Shown here: positions 1-8,911 of the stretch, piece after piece
How positions within the stretch are numbered: the stretch's first letter is position 1
How the letters are laid out: each line of letters opens with the position of its first letter
From: an uncultured Paracoccaceae bacterium
GTDB lineage: Bacteria > Pseudomonadota > Alphaproteobacteria > Rhodobacterales > Rhodobacteraceae
DNA length: 64,000 nucleotides
Direction of reading: 5' to 3'
Assembly (NCBI GenBank): GCA_958439195.1
Contig: OY288166.1
Coordinates: 62,001-126,000, forward strand
Program-made: the position numbers and the translations under genes
Notes under the pieces: model-generated
What the model was told of the DNA's origin: nothing
What the model saw: only the letters and a program-made list of their open reading frames with translations
The model's database searches: none

Positions 1-165
1 CCGCGCCTCAGGCCCGACAGACCACCACAGCCGCTACCAACACACCACCCGCCGAGGCAGACGCGGAACACCCGCCCCGTTCCCGAAAAGGATCTCCGCA
101 ACCCCGCCGCGCCCTGCAAAACCCCCGCGCAAAATCCCGCAGCCTGTCACCACCCCGGCGCCCCG

Positions 166-2946
166 CTACTCCAGATCGCCCCAGACCACACGCCAGCCAT
201 CAGGTTCCGTTTTCAGGAACATCGCATCCAGCACCTCGCCCGATGTCATCCCCGGTATCCCGCCAATCCCCATGCCATCGGGCATGTTGATGTCGATGGT
301 CTGGATGAACAAACAGACATAGCGCGCACCCGGCACCTCTTCGGTGCAGCCAAGTTTTTCAACCCCAAGCAGCACCACCCCGAACTGCCCTGCCTGCCCC
401 GACCACACCGCAGGCTGCGACAGGCAAGCCAGCGCCGAAAGCGGATCATTGAATTCGCTGGCAAGGCAGCTTTCCTCTTGCCGCCGGATGTCGGCATTGG
501 CCGAACGCACCCGTTCAAAGACAAAGGTGGCGATGTCGGCAATGGTGGGTTCACCCGGCGATGTGGCCTTGGAATTGTCCACCAATTTCACCTGCCGCAA
601 CTCGGCGTGCAGAATCGCCCGCTCCACGATCCGTGCAAACTCGGGCGCATGAACCAGATCATCCGCAACGATATAAGGTGCCGCCGCCGCCATCACCGCG
701 CCTTGGGCATCGCCCCGCGCCTCAACCTCTGCCAAGGCATCGGCGAATTCGGCCTGCACCCCGGCATCGGCCCGTAATTCTGCGATCCGCGCATGCAAAG
801 GGCGCAACACGCCCTCCGGGTCCAGCGACCCGAAGGCCGCTTCCATCCCCGCCCGCCACGCCGCCAGCGGGGCCATCGCGGCCTGTGCCTGCCGCAACCC
901 ATCCAGCGAATTGGGTAAGCCCGACACCACGGCAACGGCTGCCGCCTTCGGCCCGGCCAAAATGGCGGCAGCCTTCGCCTCTGCCGCTGCCCTGACGGTG
1001 TCACGCAAATCACCCGGCAATTGCCCCGCCCGCTCCACAACGTCCAGAACCCGGCCCAACTGCCCCTGCGCAAAGCCGTCATCCGACAGCGCCATGATCT
1101 CGTCGGTCAACAGTCCCGCCCGCACCTCCACCGCCCGTCGGTCAATTTCGGCCAACAGGGTGGTCTTTTCCTCCGGCAACAACTCCGGCCGCTCCCGCTC
1201 CGCCTCGCGCCGCAAACGCGCCAGCTCTGCCTCAGTCTCGGCCGTTTCTGCCATCCCCGGCAGCGCCGCACGCGTATCTGCCAACCAGCCCGCCGTCTCG
1301 CGCCGATTGGCAACCTGCGCGGTGAACCGGGCAAACTGCGTATCGGTCATCAGGACAAAATCACCCATGAACATCACCGCATCATGCACCTGCCCCCGGC
1401 AGTTCGCCTGGATGAACCGCGCCACCGACCGGCGTTCCACCTGCGTCGTCAACAGGAACGGCAGACCGAACACCGGAACGAAACGGTCATCGTCCAGCGC
1501 ACCCGCCAACCGCTGCATGATCGCATCCGGCGTCTGGCGCTGCATGTCCACCCCATCGGCATCGGGCGCTACCCAGGCATCCAGCGCCCGGCATTGCCCC
1601 TCGCGCGAAGGGGCGGCGGCCAGCGCCCCGCCGATCGACCCTTCAAACCGCGCAGGCGGCGCTTCCCCCGATGCCAACGCATCGCGCGCCGTGTCATCAG
1701 GCCGCGTCAACACCACCATCGCCGATGCGCCGTCTGCCACCAACCGCGCCGCATCCCGCTGCGTTTGCGCCATCTGAAAGGCCAGCCCACCCTCCACCGG
1801 ATCAATCAGCATCACCCGCGCATCGCGCAGGAAATGCGTCCCCCCCGGATTGCTGCGCACAAACGCCCCGGTCGCTTCACGCACCCCGACAGGCACCCAC
1901 AACAGACGGCCCACCCCCAGATCGACAGGCATCAGCGACAATTGATACCGATCGCGTTCAATCTCTGGCCGATTGGCAGGCCACGTCGCCTGCATCTCGG
2001 CCATGCCAGCCGCAACCTGCACCACAAGGGCGGTCGGCCGGTCATTCTGCGTGGCCCCCGCCCAAAGCCCGACCCGCGCCTCACCCACCGGCGGCACGGG
2101 CAGGTCACCCACCCGGTCCAACGCAATGGTCTGACAGCCATTTGTCCGCACCGTGCCAGCAAGGCGCGCCCCGCCCTCCAGCACCACCTCCATCGACCTA
2201 AGCTGGATAGGCGCACCCCCGACATCCACCGCCACGAATGCCACCTTGGCAGTCCCCGCCTCAACAACACCCTGCGCCACAAGGCGTTGCTCGAATACCG
2301 GGCCTTCGCCGCTGCCACGGGCCTTGTAAATCTGCATGACCCCGCCGCCGCCAACCCCATCCCCATCCATCGCCAGATGCAATTCGATGGGATAAACCTC
2401 GATCTTGCCGCGCCGATTGGACGAACAGGACACGCCACCCCGCCAAACCCCGGCAAACGGCCCCCCACTCAGGGCGGCCATCGCGGCCATTTCCGGGGGC
2501 GGCGCATTCGCCGCCTTTGCAGGCTCTGCAACAAAGCCGCCTGCCCCGCAGGGGATCAGCTTGCCCTCGATCGCCCGCCCGCCAGCCCTGAACTGCCCCT
2601 GCAAGGTCAGCGCCATCATGCCCTTTGGCCGCTCGATCCACTCCTGCGGCGCCAGCGCAAATCCCCCCGCGCCATCCTCGCGCCCGATCACCTGAAACGC
2701 TCCGGCCCCGTCCGGGTGGTCAAAACGGAATACCCCCTCGACCTGCCCACCCTCTCCGGTCAGGTCCAGCACCATCCGCCCCTCAACCCGCCCGTCACAG
2801 GAATAACGCCCCTCCCAGACGCCGGCCAATCCTTCGGCCTGCGCCCACCCCGGCACGGCCAGCCATGACACGCCAAACAGCAGCCCCAGAACACCGCAGA
2901 ACGCCCGCAAAGTGATGGAAAAACGCCGGTTTGCACCCATCAGCAT
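166..2946 (-). CDS. Large secreted protein of unknown function
   Basis: I do not recognise a named family. The 926-residue product starts with a basic N-terminus and hydrophobic stretch ending near AQAEG, a typical Sec signal peptide, so it should be exported. After the signal come two similar modules (about residues 38-135 and 160-280), each opening with a G-W-x-G-x-x-x-C pattern and rich in beta-type, glycine-rich sequence. Residues about 560-640 are charged and helical (possible coiled coil), followed by an alanine-rich helical region. The ATG start is preceded by GAGG at a 7-nt distance. It lies downstream of tRNA-Arg on the same strand, with 370 nt between them. An envelope or periplasmic role is only an inference. 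Confidence 0.8.
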   Translation of the reverse strand: MLMGANRRFSITLRAFCGVLGLLFGVSWLAVPGWAQAEGLAGVWEGRYSCDGRVEGRMVLDLTGEGGQVEGVFRFDHPDGAGAFQVIGREDGAGGFALAPQEWIERPKGMMALTLQGQFRAGGRAIEGKLIPCGAGGFVAEPAKAANAPPPEMAAMAALSGGPFAGVWRGGVSCSSNRRGKIEVYPIELHLAMDGDGVGGGGVMQIYKARGSGEGPVFEQRLVAQGVVEAGTAKVAFVAVDVGGAPIQLRSMEVVLEGGARLAGTVRTNGCQTIALDRVGDLPVPPVGEARVGLWAGATQNDRPTALVVQVAAGMAEMQATWPANRPEIERDRYQLSLMPVDLGVGRLLWVPVGVREATGAFVRSNPGGTHFLRDARVMLIDPVEGGLAFQMAQTQRDAARLVADGASAMVVLTRPDDTARDALASGEAPPARFEGSIGGALAAAPSREGQCRALDAWVAPDADGVDMQRQTPDAIMQRLAGALDDDRFVPVFGLPFLLTTQVERRSVARFIQANCRGQVHDAVMFMGDFVLMTDTQFARFTAQVANRRETAGWLADTRAALPGMAETAETEAELARLRREAERERPELLPEEKTTLLAEIDRRAVEVRAGLLTDEIMALSDDGFAQGQLGRVLDVVERAGQLPGDLRDTVRAAAEAKAAAILAGPKAAAVAVVSGLPNSLDGLRQAQAAMAPLAAWRAGMEAAFGSLDPEGVLRPLHARIAELRADAGVQAEFADALAEVEARGDAQGAVMAAAAPYIVADDLVHAPEFARIVERAILHAELRQVKLVDNSKATSPGEPTIADIATFVFERVRSANADIRRQEESCLASEFNDPLSALACLSQPAVWSGQAGQFGVVLLGVEKLGCTEEVPGARYVCLFIQTIDINMPDGMGIGGIPGMTSGEVLDAMFLKTEPDGWRVVWGDLE

Positions 2947-3316
2947 CCTGCACCCTCATCGCCAGAGGTTTCGGCCCCGAAAGCCTGAATAGGCCATCAG
3001 GTCGGTGGACCGGTCCGGGAAAACCCGGCCAAAGCCCACCCTGCCCAGAAAGATTATCATTCAGGTATCGACGGGCCGATAAAGCGCCATCGGTCCGGCA
3101 AAGTTTCCGACCTTTGTCGCATGGCAACCAACCCCGCCACCACCATCACCCGCCGACAATCCGCCGCAACATCCGGTAAATGCCGGGCATCCGGCAGACC
3201 CTAAAGCACCCGAAAGTCCCGGTCGCACAGGCATCGACCATCCCCGCCACAAATGGGGCATCCATCGGCCCACCCGCAGCAGCCAATCCGGTAACCTTCG
3301 GTATCAAGGGGGGAAA
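2947..3316. other. Intergenic stretch, no gene seen
   Basis: These 370 bases separate tRNA-Arg from the large secreted protein. Open frames here are short and lack a convincing ribosome site. I see no strong hairpin with a U-tract and no confident promoter pair, although a promoter for the secreted-protein gene must lie here or in the tRNA leader. Confidence 0.5.
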
Positions 3317-3393
3317 TGGCGGACCCGGAGCGATTCGAACGCCCGACCCTCAGATTCGTAGTCTGATGCTCTATCCAGCTGAGCTACGGGTCC
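3317..3393 (-). tRNA. tRNA-Arg (anticodon ACG)
   Basis: The minus strand folds into a complete cloverleaf. The acceptor stem pairs GGACCCG with CGGGTCC, the T arm carries TTCGAAT, and the anticodon loop CTACGAA gives anticodon ACG (position 34 expected to become inosine, reading CGU/CGC/CGA). A discriminator G and the CCA tail (complement of 3317-3320) are encoded. Length is 77 nt with CCA. A promoter-like pair lies just upstream. Confidence 0.97.
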
Positions 3394-3405
3394 GCAATGG
3401 CCGTG

Positions 3406-3434
3406 CGTTTAGCCCCGGCTGATCGGGGGCGCAA
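3406..3434 (-). promoter_or_regulatory. Probable promoter of tRNA-Arg
   Basis: On the minus strand TTGCGC (3429-3434) and TAAACG (3406-3411) are separated by exactly 17 bp. The expected start near 3399 is only a few nucleotides before the mature tRNA 5' end at 3393. Confidence 0.6.
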
Positions 3435-3454
3435 GGGAAAAAATCGCCGCCCTC

Positions 3455-4882
3455 TCACTCTGCCTCGCCAGAGGAAAGCCCCTTGGGCAGCCGGATCAGG
3501 AACTCTGTCCCCTCGGCATCGCTGCGCGCCAATTCCAGCCGCCCGCCATGGCCCCGCACCAATTCCGCCGCGATGGCAAGGCCCAGCCCGGTGCCGCCCT
3601 TGCGCGCGCCGCCCTGAAACGCCTCGAACAGATGTTCCTTCGCGCGCGGCGGCAGGCCCGGCCCGGTATCGCCCACCCGGATCCACCAATCCTGTTCATC
3701 TTCGCCCGCCGACAGCTCCACCGTCCCCGGCTGCCCCGTCGCCTCGATGGCCTGCCGCGCATTGCGCACAAGGTTCGACAGCACCCGATAAAGCTGTTCG
3801 CTATCCGCCCGGATCACCAGCCCCGCTGGAATGTCGATCAGGAACGTCACTGGCGATTCCTCACCCGCCAACCCCTCGCCGCCGATCACATCCTCGGCCA
3901 GCGTGCGCAGCGCAAACCGCTTCAACTGCGGCGGCGGCTCCTCGGCCTTGCCAAAGGTCAGCGTCGATTCGCACAAACTCACCGCGCGCGAGATTGACCG
4001 CACCAACTTGGGCGCCGCCCGCGCCACTGCCGGATCGGCGCTCGCCTCCAGCCGGTCGGCAAAAAGCTGCGCCGTGGTCAGGATGTTGCGCAAATCATGG
4101 CTGATCTTGGCCACCGCCCCGCCCAGTTGCGCCAGCCGCTCCTTCTGCCGCAACGCGCCGGTCAGTTGCGTCTGCATGGATGCCAGCGCCTCTTCCGCCA
4201 CGCGCAACTCCTCGACCTGCGCCGAAGGCGCGATCACCCGCCGCGCATCCTCCGGGGCCTGGGCATAGGCCGTCATATGCTCCACCACCCGCCGGATCGG
4301 CACCACCAACAACCGCTGCGTCGCCAGAAACAGCAAGAACGCCGTGACCACCGAAATCAGCGCCGACAGGAACAGGATACGCAGCCCATATTCCAACATC
4401 GCCGCGCGCAGCGGCCCGGTCTCCATCGTGATCTCGATCAACAGCCCGGCATCCTGCACCGGGTTTCCGATCACCCGGATGATCCGGTTTTCCGGGTCCG
4501 CCAGCACCGCCGTCGCATCGCGGATCAATTCCCACGGCCCCGCCATCCGCAGATCGAACGTGTCATGGATCGGTGCCGGAATCGGCGATGACAGCACCAG
4601 TTGCCGGATCTCATCCCGCCGCAGCACCACGTTGAACACTTCGGCATTCTTCAGCAGCTCTGTCTCCAGATCCGCCCCCACCGTCGCATCATCCGCCGCC
4701 AACAGGGCCAGCGACGCGATCTGCGCCTTCTCCAGCCGCAGCAGCATGTAATCCGCCCGGAACCGCGCGATGGATGGCACAAAGATCAACACTTCAGCCA
4801 GCATGACAAAGGCCACCGTCAGCAGCAGGAAACGCCCAGACAGCGTGTTCAGGAACCTGCCCCGCCCGATCCGCACCCGCAC
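3455..4882 (-). CDS. Membrane sensor histidine kinase, orphan
   Basis: A 475-aa transmembrane histidine kinase. Transmembrane helix 1 is at about residues 18-38, a periplasmic sensing segment follows to about 165, helix 2 is at about 168-190, then a HAMP-like linker. The dimerisation/phosphoacceptor helix contains SHDLRN with the probable phospho-histidine H262. The ATPase domain shows the N box NLVRNARQAI, G1 box DTGPGLP and G2 box GGTGLGL. The start is GTG with AAAGGG just upstream. It lies 33 nt after the MerA-like oxidoreductase and is probably co-transcribed with it and the TVP38 protein. No response regulator is adjacent, so its partner is unknown. Confidence 0.9.
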   Translation of the reverse strand: MRVRIGRGRFLNTLSGRFLLLTVAFVMLAEVLIFVPSIARFRADYMLLRLEKAQIASLALLAADDATVGADLETELLKNAEVFNVVLRRDEIRQLVLSSPIPAPIHDTFDLRMAGPWELIRDATAVLADPENRIIRVIGNPVQDAGLLIEITMETGPLRAAMLEYGLRILFLSALISVVTAFLLFLATQRLLVVPIRRVVEHMTAYAQAPEDARRVIAPSAQVEELRVAEEALASMQTQLTGALRQKERLAQLGGAVAKISHDLRNILTTAQLFADRLEASADPAVARAAPKLVRSISRAVSLCESTLTFGKAEEPPPQLKRFALRTLAEDVIGGEGLAGEESPVTFLIDIPAGLVIRADSEQLYRVLSNLVRNARQAIEATGQPGTVELSAGEDEQDWWIRVGDTGPGLPPRAKEHLFEAFQGGARKGGTGLGLAIAAELVRGHGGRLELARSDAEGTEFLIRLPKGLSSGEAE

Positions 4883-4915
4883 ACGCCCTTTCCACCGCCC
4901 GGCCTGTTGTCGCCC

Positions 4916-6337
4916 TCAGGGCAAGATGCGCTGCACCAGCCCGACGAACCGCTTCAACGTAGGGTTATCAAAGAGTTTCGGGGAAAAATAGGCACCCGCC
5001 GCACGTTTGCCGATCTCTGCCAATGTCGGATAGGGCAGCACCACACCCGCAAAGGCCGAAACCTTCATCCGCGTCGCCACCGCCAGCGCCAGCGGCGCCA
5101 GCACCTCGCCCGCATGGGGACCAACCACCGTTGCCCCCACGACCCGCCCCTTGGCGATCATCACCTTGGCAAAGCCTTCGCCCGCCCGCATCGCCTGCGC
5201 CCGGTCATTGTGGTGAAACTCCGCCCGGCTCACCGTCAGCCTGTCACCCCAAACCTTGCGCGCCTCATCCTCGGTCGGTCCCACCTGCGCCAGTTCGGGA
5301 TCGGTATATGTCACGCGCGGGATGTGATCCGTCCGCACCTTGGCAGGCAGGCCCAGCACCGCCTGCCGGATCACGATCCCCGCATGATACCCCGCCAGAT
5401 GGGTGAACTGCGCCCCCCCTGCCGCATCACCCACGGCGAACACCCGCTTGTTGCTGACCGACCGCAGGTTCGCCCCCACCGTCACACCGCGCGCGTCAAA
5501 GGCCACGCCCCCGGCCTCCAACGCCAAACCGTCCAGCGCCACCTTGCGCCCCGCCGCCACCAGAAGATGCGTCCCCTCGACCCGCGCGCCATCCGCCAGC
5601 ACCGCCTCGATCCCGCCCTCCACTGCACGCAGCCGCACCACGCCCTGCCCTTCCAGCACCACCACCCCCTCGGCCCGCAACGCCGACACCACCACCGCCG
5701 CCGCCTCCGGGTCATCGCGCCCCATCGCGCGCCCGGCTTCGATCACCGTCACCGCGCAGCCCAGCCGCCGATGCGCCTGCGCCATCTCCATGCCAATCGG
5801 CCCACCCCCCAAAATCAACAGATGCCCCGGCCGCTCACGCAGCGCGAACACCGTCTCATTCGTCAGATGCGGCACCGTCTCGATCCCCGGAATGGGCGGC
5901 ACCACAGGGCGCGATCCGGTGGCAATCACGAATCGCCGCGCCCGGATGCGCCGCCCCCCGGCCTCTACCTCGCGCGGCGACACGAACCGCGCCCAATCCC
6001 GGATCACCACACAGCCCAGCCCCTCGAATCGCTCTTGGCTGTCTACGGGCGCAATCCCTGCGATCACTGCCGCCACGTGATCCTTCACCGCCCCGAAATC
6101 CACCCCCGGCTCCACGGCCGCGATGCCGAACCGCGCCGAACCGCGCTGCGCCTGCGCCGCCTCGGCCGCCGCGATCAACGCCTTGGACGGCACGCATCCC
6201 GCGTTCAGGCAATCGCCGCCCATCTCGCCGCCTTCGATCAGCACGACCCGCGCGCCCATCTGCACCGCGCCCGCCGCCACCGACAGCCCCCCCGATCCGG
6301 CCCCGATCACGCAAATATCCGTCTCTACCCGGTCCAC
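4916..6337 (-). CDS. MerA/Lpd-like FAD-dependent disulfide oxidoreductase
   Basis: A 473-aa class I flavoprotein disulfide reductase. An N-terminal FAD-binding motif GAGSGG is followed by the redox-active disulfide in GGDCLNAGCVPSK (C43 and C48), a central NAD(P)H Rossmann motif GGGPIG, and the C-terminal dimerisation domain. The C-terminal motif reads LPYPTLAE, so the active-site histidine of lipoamide dehydrogenase is absent, as in mercuric reductase, but the C-terminal cysteine pair and N-terminal heavy-metal domain of MerA are also missing. The substrate is therefore unknown. The GTG start at 6337 lies 2 nt past the TVP38 stop codon with GGGAG upstream, implying translational coupling. 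The NAD(P)H-disulfide oxidoreductase class is secure; the substrate is not. Confidence 0.88.
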   Translation of the reverse strand: MDRVETDICVIGAGSGGLSVAAGAVQMGARVVLIEGGEMGGDCLNAGCVPSKALIAAAEAAQAQRGSARFGIAAVEPGVDFGAVKDHVAAVIAGIAPVDSQERFEGLGCVVIRDWARFVSPREVEAGGRRIRARRFVIATGSRPVVPPIPGIETVPHLTNETVFALRERPGHLLILGGGPIGMEMAQAHRRLGCAVTVIEAGRAMGRDDPEAAAVVVSALRAEGVVVLEGQGVVRLRAVEGGIEAVLADGARVEGTHLLVAAGRKVALDGLALEAGGVAFDARGVTVGANLRSVSNKRVFAVGDAAGGAQFTHLAGYHAGIVIRQAVLGLPAKVRTDHIPRVTYTDPELAQVGPTEDEARKVWGDRLTVSRAEFHHNDRAQAMRAGEGFAKVMIAKGRVVGATVVGPHAGEVLAPLALAVATRMKVSAFAGVVLPYPTLAEIGKRAAGAYFSPKLFDNPTLKRFVGLVQRILP

Positions 6338-6339
6338 CC

Positions 6340-7098
6340 TTACAACTCCCCCTTCTTGCGCAGCGCCCGCACCACCATCGGCAACAGGCCCAGCGCCACC
6401 AACCCGATGATCGGCCACAGCACATAAGGCTCCAGAAACACCCCGAAATCCGGCGTCCCCCCGCTGGCGAACACACCCCCCAGCCCCGACCCGACCGAAG
6501 TCAGCACCAAAGCCCCCGGCACGATCCCCAGCGCCGTCGTCACCACGAACTTGAACAGCGACACATTCAACAGCGCCGGAATCAGGTTGGCCATGAAGAA
6601 CGGCACGATGGGCGTCACCCGCATCAGGAACAGCACCTCCCATTCATTCGCCGCCAGTGCCGCGCGCAACCGCGCCACCTTGCCGCCCTGCATCTCGATC
6701 TTTGCGGCCAGCCCCGCGCCAAACCCGGCACGCGCCGCCAGAAACAACAGCACTGCCCCCGCCGTCGCCCCGGCCAGATTATAAAACACCCCCGGAAACA
6801 GCCCGAACAGGAACCCGCCCGTCAGCGTGGCCACCGTCGCACCCGGCAGGGAAAACGCCACGATCACCACATAGGCCGCCACAAAGGCCACCACCGCCAA
6901 TCCGTAATGCGCATCGCGGTAAGCGATCAGCGCCTCACGGTGCTGGGCCAGCGCATCGAATGTCAGGCTGTCCCGCAGGAACACCGCGCCCAGCACCGCC
7001 ACCACCCCGATCACCAGCACGGGAATCATCCGCCCCCGGCTTTTGGGGGCATCAGGCCCGGGGTCGGAAACGGGTTGGGGGGGGTGCATCTGTTCCAT
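6340..7098 (-). CDS. TVP38/TMEM64 (SNARE-associated/VTT) family membrane protein
   Basis: The product is a polytopic membrane protein of about 252 aa with the VTT-domain hallmarks: a re-entrant segment FSLPGATVATLTGGFLFG and the later motif RVTPIVPFFMANLIPAL. The family includes bacterial DedA-like proteins and eukaryotic lipid scramblases. The start chosen is the ATG at 7098, followed by MEQMHPPQ and preceded by CGGGG; an in-frame ATG at 7143 would add 15 residues. It heads a probable operon with the MerA-like oxidoreductase and the histidine kinase. Pairing of a VTT protein with a MerA/Lpd-like flavoenzyme recurs in bacteria to my knowledge. The transported or scrambled substrate is unknown. 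Confidence 0.87.
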   Translation of the reverse strand: MEQMHPPQPVSDPGPDAPKSRGRMIPVLVIGVVAVLGAVFLRDSLTFDALAQHREALIAYRDAHYGLAVVAFVAAYVVIVAFSLPGATVATLTGGFLFGLFPGVFYNLAGATAGAVLLFLAARAGFGAGLAAKIEMQGGKVARLRAALAANEWEVLFLMRVTPIVPFFMANLIPALLNVSLFKFVVTTALGIVPGALVLTSVGSGLGGVFASGGTPDFGVFLEPYVLWPIIGLVALGLLPMVVRALRKKGEL

Positions 7099-7237
7099 GC
7101 CCCGAACATGGCCAAATCCCCCCATCCCCGCCACCCGCATCACGCGGCATTGACCGCACCCCCCCCATTACCCCACCGTTTGCAACAAACCCGCCCCGCC
7201 CGACGTGAAATGTTGCAGAAAATCGCCCTACCTTCCG

Positions 7238-7266
7238 TTGACTTGCCGGGAAACCGCCCGTAAAGA
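7238..7266 (+). promoter_or_regulatory. Probable promoter of rpmH-rnpA-yidD
   Basis: TTGACT (7238-7243) and TAAAGA (7261-7266) are 17 bp apart, about 70 nt upstream of the rpmH start. The -35 box is near consensus. Confidence 0.6.
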
Positions 7267-7336
7267 CCGGGCTTCGAATGCATATGGGGCTCGAATCCAT
7301 CGGATTTGCGCTGCCCGACCGATACGGAGAGCCGCA

Positions 7337-7471
7337 ATGAAGCGTACATTCCAACCCTCGAACCTGGTTCGCAGCCGCCGTCACGGCTTCCGCGCCCGCA
7401 TGGCAACCAAAGGTGGCCGTCTTGTGCTGGCCGCCCGCCGCGCCAAGGGCCGCAAGAAGCTGTCCGCCTGA
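7337..7471 (+). CDS. rpmH: 50S ribosomal protein L34
   Basis: A 44-aa, very basic protein starting MKRTFQPSNLVR and containing the L34 hallmark RRHGFRARM. It binds 23S rRNA in the large subunit. A GGAG Shine-Dalgarno lies 8 nt before the ATG. It is the first gene of the classic rpmH-rnpA-yidD cluster, with a probable promoter about 70 nt upstream. Length and sequence are normal for the family. Confidence 0.98.
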   Translation: MKRTFQPSNLVRSRRHGFRARMATKGGRLVLAARRAKGRKKLSA

Positions 7472-7512
7472 TCCTTCCCGGCCCGCCAACCGGGCCGACA
7501 AAAGGTGACGCC

Positions 7513-7962
7513 ATGACACCGCCGCGGGAAACGGGCCAAGGCAGCAACGCCGCAACGCCCGGGCTTCCCCCGGCGGTTTCCTTTTGCGCATCCGAAATGT
7601 CGCAACAGCCCCCGCAAAAACCCCAAACCCTGCGCAAGCGCGCCGATTTCCTGCGCGCCGCCTCGGCCCGCAGGCAAGGGACGGGCGGCTTCCTGCTGCA
7701 AGCCCGCAACCGCGATGATAGCGACCCCGCCATCCGCCTAGGCTTTACCGCGTCCAAGAAAATCGGCAACGCCGTCTTTCGCAACCGCGCCAAGCGTCGC
7801 CTGCGCGCCGTGGCACAGCAGGTGCTGCCCGCCCTTGCGCGACCCGGCTGGGATTACGTCCTCGTCGCGCGCCCGCAGGCTACTGTCACCCGCGCCTTCG
7901 CCGACCTGCTCGACGATCTCGCCACCGCGCTCACCAGCGTCCACCGCGACAAAAAGCCATGA
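7513..7962 (+). CDS. rnpA: Ribonuclease P protein component
   Basis: The basic protein subunit of RNase P, which with the RNA subunit removes 5' leaders from pre-tRNAs. The family core runs from TLRKRADFLRA to the end and includes the signature RNR-like segment FRNRAKRRLRA after GFTASKKIGNAV. From the ATG at 7513 the protein is 149 aa with a non-conserved N-terminal extension; the ATG at 7597 would give a standard 121 aa. I prefer 7513 because AAAGGTGA precedes it, but the choice is uncertain. Its end overlaps the yidD start by 4 nt. Confidence 0.93.
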   Translation: MTPPRETGQGSNAATPGLPPAVSFCASEMSQQPPQKPQTLRKRADFLRAASARRQGTGGFLLQARNRDDSDPAIRLGFTASKKIGNAVFRNRAKRRLRAVAQQVLPALARPGWDYVLVARPQATVTRAFADLLDDLATALTSVHRDKKP

Positions 7963-8234
7963 CACCGCTCGCCCGTGCGCTTGCCCTTCCCGTCCGCGCC
8001 TATCGTCTGGTGCTGTCGCCCTGGGTCGGTCACGGCTGCCGCTTCCAACCCACCTGTTCCGCCTACGCGCTTGACGCGCTGGAACGCCACGGCGGTCTGA
8101 AAGGCGGCTGGCTCACCGTCCACCGCATTTGCCGCTGCAACCCCTGGGGCGGCCACGGCTACGATCCCGTGCCGGGCGCAGACCCCGACCATGACAGCCG
8201 CCGCGCCGATCCTTCGCATAAGGATCAAACCTGA
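7959..8234 (+). CDS. yidD: Membrane protein insertion efficiency factor YidD
   Basis: A 91-aa member of the YidD family, thought to help YidC-dependent membrane insertion. The hallmark cysteines are present in GCRFQPTCSAYA and in HRICRCNPWGGHGYDPVP. An amphipathic N-terminal helix (RALALPVRAYRLVLSP) would contact the membrane. The ATGA overlap with rnpA indicates translational coupling. ttcA separates it from yidC here. Confidence 0.96.
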   Translation: MTPLARALALPVRAYRLVLSPWVGHGCRFQPTCSAYALDALERHGGLKGGWLTVHRICRCNPWGGHGYDPVPGADPDHDSRRADPSHKDQT

Positions 8235-8251
8235 TTTTTCGCAGAAAAATC
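8233..8251. terminator. Small hairpin between convergent yidD and lipoprotein genes
   Basis: GATTTTTC (8233-8240) and GAAAAATC (8244-8251) form an 8-bp A/T-rich stem with a 3-nt loop in the 22-nt gap between two convergent genes. It may act weakly as a bidirectional terminator. Confidence 0.35.
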
Positions 8252-8256
8252 GTCCC

Positions 8257-8829
8257 CTACAGCTTCTCAAAGCTGATCGAAACATCCCCGATATTCACCC
8301 CGAACCGCTTCATATAGGCCCGGTTGAACAGCCGATCCTCGCTCTGCAACCACATCCAGTCGTCAAAGGTCACGCGCAGCGTCTCCGCTGGCCCCTCTGC
8401 CGATGGCACGGGCAGGTCGATGGTGTATTTCCAATTGAACCGATCGCCCTTTTCCACCCCCGTGGCCACCCCGATCACACCGGGGGCCGTCCCCTCCCAC
8501 GTCTCGTCGCCCGTCTTGCGCAAGGTCCAGACCCGCTGCTCCGTCGATCCGTCCTCATAGACGAAATCCTCCACCAGCCGCAGCCGCTTGCCATCCCAAT
8601 CACCCACGATGTTCACCACGAACTGCCGCCGCACCGTGCCGAAAATGTCCTGAAACTGGCCATAAGCCACCAGCCGCCCGTCAAAGAACTGCTCCAGCTC
8701 CAATTCCCGCGTGGAAAGCGACGCATCCTCCAGCGACGGTTTGCCCGAACAGGCCGCCACCACCGCCACCGCCGCCAACATCATCCCCGCCCGCATCATC
8801 CGCATGCCGATCATCCCCTGTTTTCCCAT
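8257..8829 (-). CDS. DUF3833-type lipoprotein
   Basis: A protein of about 190 aa with a lipoprotein signal: a hydrophobic stretch ending VVAAC, so the cysteine would be lipidated. The mature part resembles the DUF3833 family (beta-rich, with the repeated phrases LEQFFDGRLVAYGQFQD and LRLVEDFVYEDGS), whose role is unknown. Several in-frame ATGs exist: 8829 (chosen), 8814 and 8805, all leaving the lipobox intact. It faces yidD tail to tail and is divergent from ttcA. Envelope location is well supported; the family assignment is from memory of the domain. Confidence 0.78.
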   Translation of the reverse strand: MGKQGMIGMRMMRAGMMLAAVAVVAACSGKPSLEDASLSTRELELEQFFDGRLVAYGQFQDIFGTVRRQFVVNIVGDWDGKRLRLVEDFVYEDGSTEQRVWTLRKTGDETWEGTAPGVIGVATGVEKGDRFNWKYTIDLPVPSAEGPAETLRVTFDDWMWLQSEDRLFNRAYMKRFGVNIGDVSISFEKL

Positions 8830-8852
8830 ATACGCAGCACCACCCTGCCGGA

Positions 8853-8881
8853 TTGCCGCGCGCGCGCCCATCTGGCATAGC
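8853..8881 (+). promoter_or_regulatory. Possible promoter of ttcA
   Basis: TTGCCG (8853-8858) and CATAGC (8876-8881) are 17 bp apart, with the expected start near 8888 and the ttcA ATG at 8912. Confidence 0.45.
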
Positions 8882-8911
8882 CATCCTGCACATTGGCGTG
8901 AAAGCAACCCC

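Noticed and set aside
1..165. Partial gene at the left edge
   Set aside because: No frame with family signature or sensible start/stop in this short C/A-rich stretch.
4601..6427. 608-codon plus-strand frame opposite the MerA-like gene
   Set aside because: Antisense shadow of a well-defined flavoenzyme, dominated by Arg, His and Pro.
7181..7193. GTTTGCAACAAAC palindrome upstream of the TVP38 operon
   Set aside because: Only a 5-bp half-site with no second copy; could easily be chance.
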